From contig NC_017586.1 in NCBI RefSeq assembly GCF_000240165.1, forward strand, positions 3,658,001-3,722,000: a stretch of 64,000 nt of DNA, given 5' to 3'. Positions within the stretch are counted from its first letter, which is position 1. Each line of letters begins with the position of its first letter. Under the pieces are notes generated by a model. The model saw nothing but the letters and a program-made list of their open reading frames with translations, was not told the DNA's origin and made no database searches. The stretch is from Streptantibioticus cattleyicolor NRRL 8057 = DSM 46488. Lineage in GTDB: Bacteria > Actinomycetota > Actinomycetes > Streptomycetales > Streptomycetaceae. Position numbers and translations under genes: made by a program. Below, piece by piece: positions 62,429 through 64,000 of this stretch.

Positions 62429-64000
62429 TCAGTCCGGTTCGGGGGTGCGCCCGGCGGCCAGCGCCTCGACGGCCCGTTCGACGTCGAACGGCAGGATGGT
62501 CACCGCCACGTCGGGCAGCTCCTCGACCGCCTTGGCGATCTGGTCGCCGGTGCCCCGGTGCAGGATCCGGCCGAGCACCGGGGCGTAGGTGCGCCGGGGC
62601 ACCAGCAGGGTGAGCGCGGTCTGGCCGTCCTCGGTGGTCCGGGCGGCGAGGTCGACCACGGCCCGGCGCAGCCTGCGGTCGGGGCATTCGACCACCTCCA
62701 GCGGAACCGTGGTGCCCGCGGTCTCCTCCCAGCTCTCCATCAGCGGCCGGGCGTGGCCCTCGTCCACCATGAAGTGCACGGCGCGCAGCTCGTCCGGGCG
62801 GAGCCGGTGGGCGTACCGCAGCGCCTTGACGGTGGCCAGGTCGAGGCTGTCGACCAGGACGTAGACGATGTGCCGGCGCCAGGACGGCCGGTCGGCGCCG
62901 GGCACCGGCATCGCCTCCAGCGCCGCCGACTCCGAGCGGTACTGGCGGTTGATGCGGATCAGCGCCCACACCCCCAGCGGGAAGACGATCACCACCAGCC
63001 AGGCGCCCTCGGTGAACTTGGTGACCGCGAAGATCAGCACCACCAGCGCCGAGGCGATGGTCGCGGCCACGTTGACCGCCAGCTTCCACGGCCGCCCCGG
63101 CTCCTGGCGCCGCAGGTGGTAGGCGGTCAGCCCGGAGGCGGCCATGGTGAACCCGGTGAAGACCCCGATGGCGTAGAGCGCCACCAGCCGGTCGACGTTG
63201 CCCTCGGTGACCACCAGCAGCGCCAGCGCGAGCGCGGTCAGCACCACGATGCCGTTGGAGAACGCCAGCCGGTGCCCGCGCCGGGTCAGCTGGCGCGGCA
63301 GGAAGCTGTCCTCGGCGACGAAGCTGGCCAGGAACGGGAAGCCGCTGAACGGGGTGTTGGCACCGGTGTAGAGGATCAGCGCGGTGGCGAGCTGGACGTA
63401 GACCAGACCGGCGGTGCCCACCCAGCCGTCGCCGAAGAGCAGATGGGCCTCCTGCGCGATGACCGTGGGGTTGCCGCCGGCGTACGGCAGCGCGTGGGTG
63501 AAGTGGGCCAGCGCGGAGACGGCGAGCACCATCACGGCCAGCGCGCAGCTCATCGCCACCAGCGTGCGGCGGGCGTTGACCCCCTGCGGTTCGCGGAACG
63601 CCGAGACGCTGTTGGAGATCGCCTCCAGGCCGGTCAGCGAGGAGCCGCCGTTGGCGAAGGCGCGCAGCACGATGAAGACGCCGGCGCCGTAGAAGACGCC
63701 CCCGCCCGGGGTGCCGGAGGTGAGGGCGCCGGGGGCCCGCAGGTCGGCGTGGGGCAGGTGGCCGTGGAGCACGAAGCGCACCGCGCCGACGATCAGCATC
63801 AGCGCGACCGCGGCCATGAACAGGTAGGCCGGCATCGCGAAGGTCCGTCCCGCCTCCCGGATGCCGCGCAGGTTGCCGTACATCAGCACCAGCACCACGG
63901 CCACGCCCAGCGGGGTCTTGTAGTGGGCGAGCCCGGTGAAGCCGCCGCCGGCCAGGTGGGCCAGGGAGATCAGGGCGTCGGTGCCGGCCGCGGTCTGCAC
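62429..64000 (-). CDS. KimA-like APC-superfamily potassium transporter with UspA-like C-terminus, 5'-truncated
   Basis: The C-terminal 523 residues of an APC-fold transporter. The blocks SLTGLEAISNSVSAF, ANTPFSGFPFLASFVAEDSFLPRQLTRRGHRL (in outline) and LYAIGVFTGFTM match KimA/KUP-type potassium importers better than amino-acid permeases. A UspA-like cytoplasmic domain (about 375-515) begins RRHIVYVLVDSLDLATVKAL; in KimA this domain binds cyclic di-AMP. The N-terminus lies beyond the window edge. Many annotation sources would call it an amino-acid permease. Confidence 0.8.
   Translation of the reverse strand: MQTAAGTDALISLAHLAGGGFTGLAHYKTPLGVAVVLVLMYGNLRGIREAGRTFAMPAYLFMAAVALMLIVGAVRFVLHGHLPHADLRAPGALTSGTPGGGVFYGAGVFIVLRAFANGGSSLTGLEAISNSVSAFREPQGVNARRTLVAMSCALAVMVLAVSALAHFTHALPYAGGNPTVIAQEAHLLFGDGWVGTAGLVYVQLATALILYTGANTPFSGFPFLASFVAEDSFLPRQLTRRGHRLAFSNGIVVLTALALALLVVTEGNVDRLVALYAIGVFTGFTMAASGLTAYHLRRQEPGRPWKLAVNVAATIASALVVLIFAVTKFTEGAWLVVIVFPLGVWALIRINRQYRSESAALEAMPVPGADRPSWRRHIVYVLVDSLDLATVKALRYAHRLRPDELRAVHFMVDEGHARPLMESWEETAGTTVPLEVVECPDRRLRRAVVDLAARTTEDGQTALTLLVPRRTYAPVLGRILHRGTGDQIAKAVEELPDVAVTILPFDVERAVEALAAGRTPEPD

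Overview
The window is typical of Streptomyces or a close actinomycete. GC is very high, GTG starts are frequent, many stop/start codons overlap (ATGA or GTGA), and menaquinone is made by the futalosine pathway. Gene order from ccsB through the mqn genes to a 14-gene nuo operon agrees with what I remember of the Streptomyces chromosomal core. No rRNA, tRNA, CRISPR array, integrase or insertion sequence was seen.

Region by region. (1) 1-2158: cytochrome c maturation (ResB, truncated by the window edge, and CcsB). (2) 2227-4245: a Tat-exported phospholipase C-like protein and a small membrane protein. (3) 4345-9214: late and early futalosine genes, mqnL (UbiD-like), mqnP (UbiA-like), mqnM (UbiX-like), an Lrp regulator, and the radical SAM enzyme mqnE. 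(4) 9307-11630: a small membrane protein, a dicarboxylate/amino-acid symporter and a NUDIX hydrolase. (5) 11746-16553: an accessory block with an XRE/TPR regulator, an RsbW-like ATPase, and a tightly coupled five-gene minus-strand operon that looks like a type VII secretion (ESX) effector module: SAV_915-like protein, small helical protein with a YxxxD signal, WXG-type protein with a glycine-rich hydrophobic C-terminus, and two tandem paralogous three-helix membrane proteins. (6) 16704-23152: a fatty-acyl module (TetR, MaoC-like, long FabG, thiolase, acyl-CoA ligase) arranged like M. tuberculosis htdX-fabG4-fadA2, with two palindromic operators in the divergent promoter. (7) 23293-24647: cold-shock protein with a structured leader, then mqnA. 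(8) 24702-31703: an EccC-type FtsK/SpoIIIE ATPase, a WXG100-sized protein and a Ser/Thr-kinase-like membrane protein, a second ESX-like locus. (9) 32090-36046: mqnC, a degenerate amidohydrolase-like protein, the menaquinone methyltransferase and a geranylgeranyl-reductase-family flavoprotein (MenJ-like). (10) 36265-39701: a lipoprotein, an RsbW-like ATPase, an XRE-DUF397-DUF397 cassette and a frameshifted NlpC/P60 gene. (11) 40365-56487: nuoA-N. (12) 56620-64000: a flavin monooxygenase-like protein, a long-chain polyprenyl diphosphate synthase, a LolA-like protein with an ABC exporter, and a KimA-like potassium transporter truncated by the window edge.

The genes join into one respiratory theme. 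MqnA, MqnE, MqnC, MqnL/P/M, the methyltransferase, the isoprenoid reductase and the polyprenyl synthase make and modify menaquinone. The nuo complex reduces it, and ResB/CcsB mature the c-type cytochromes downstream. mqnB and mqnD are not in the window. A Rex-like operator upstream of nuoA suggests NADH/NAD+ control. The most novel candidates are the ESX effector/immunity-like operon at 13.4-16.6 kb, the EccC/WXG/kinase locus, the tandem operators of the fatty-acyl module, and the leader structures of the cold-shock gene.
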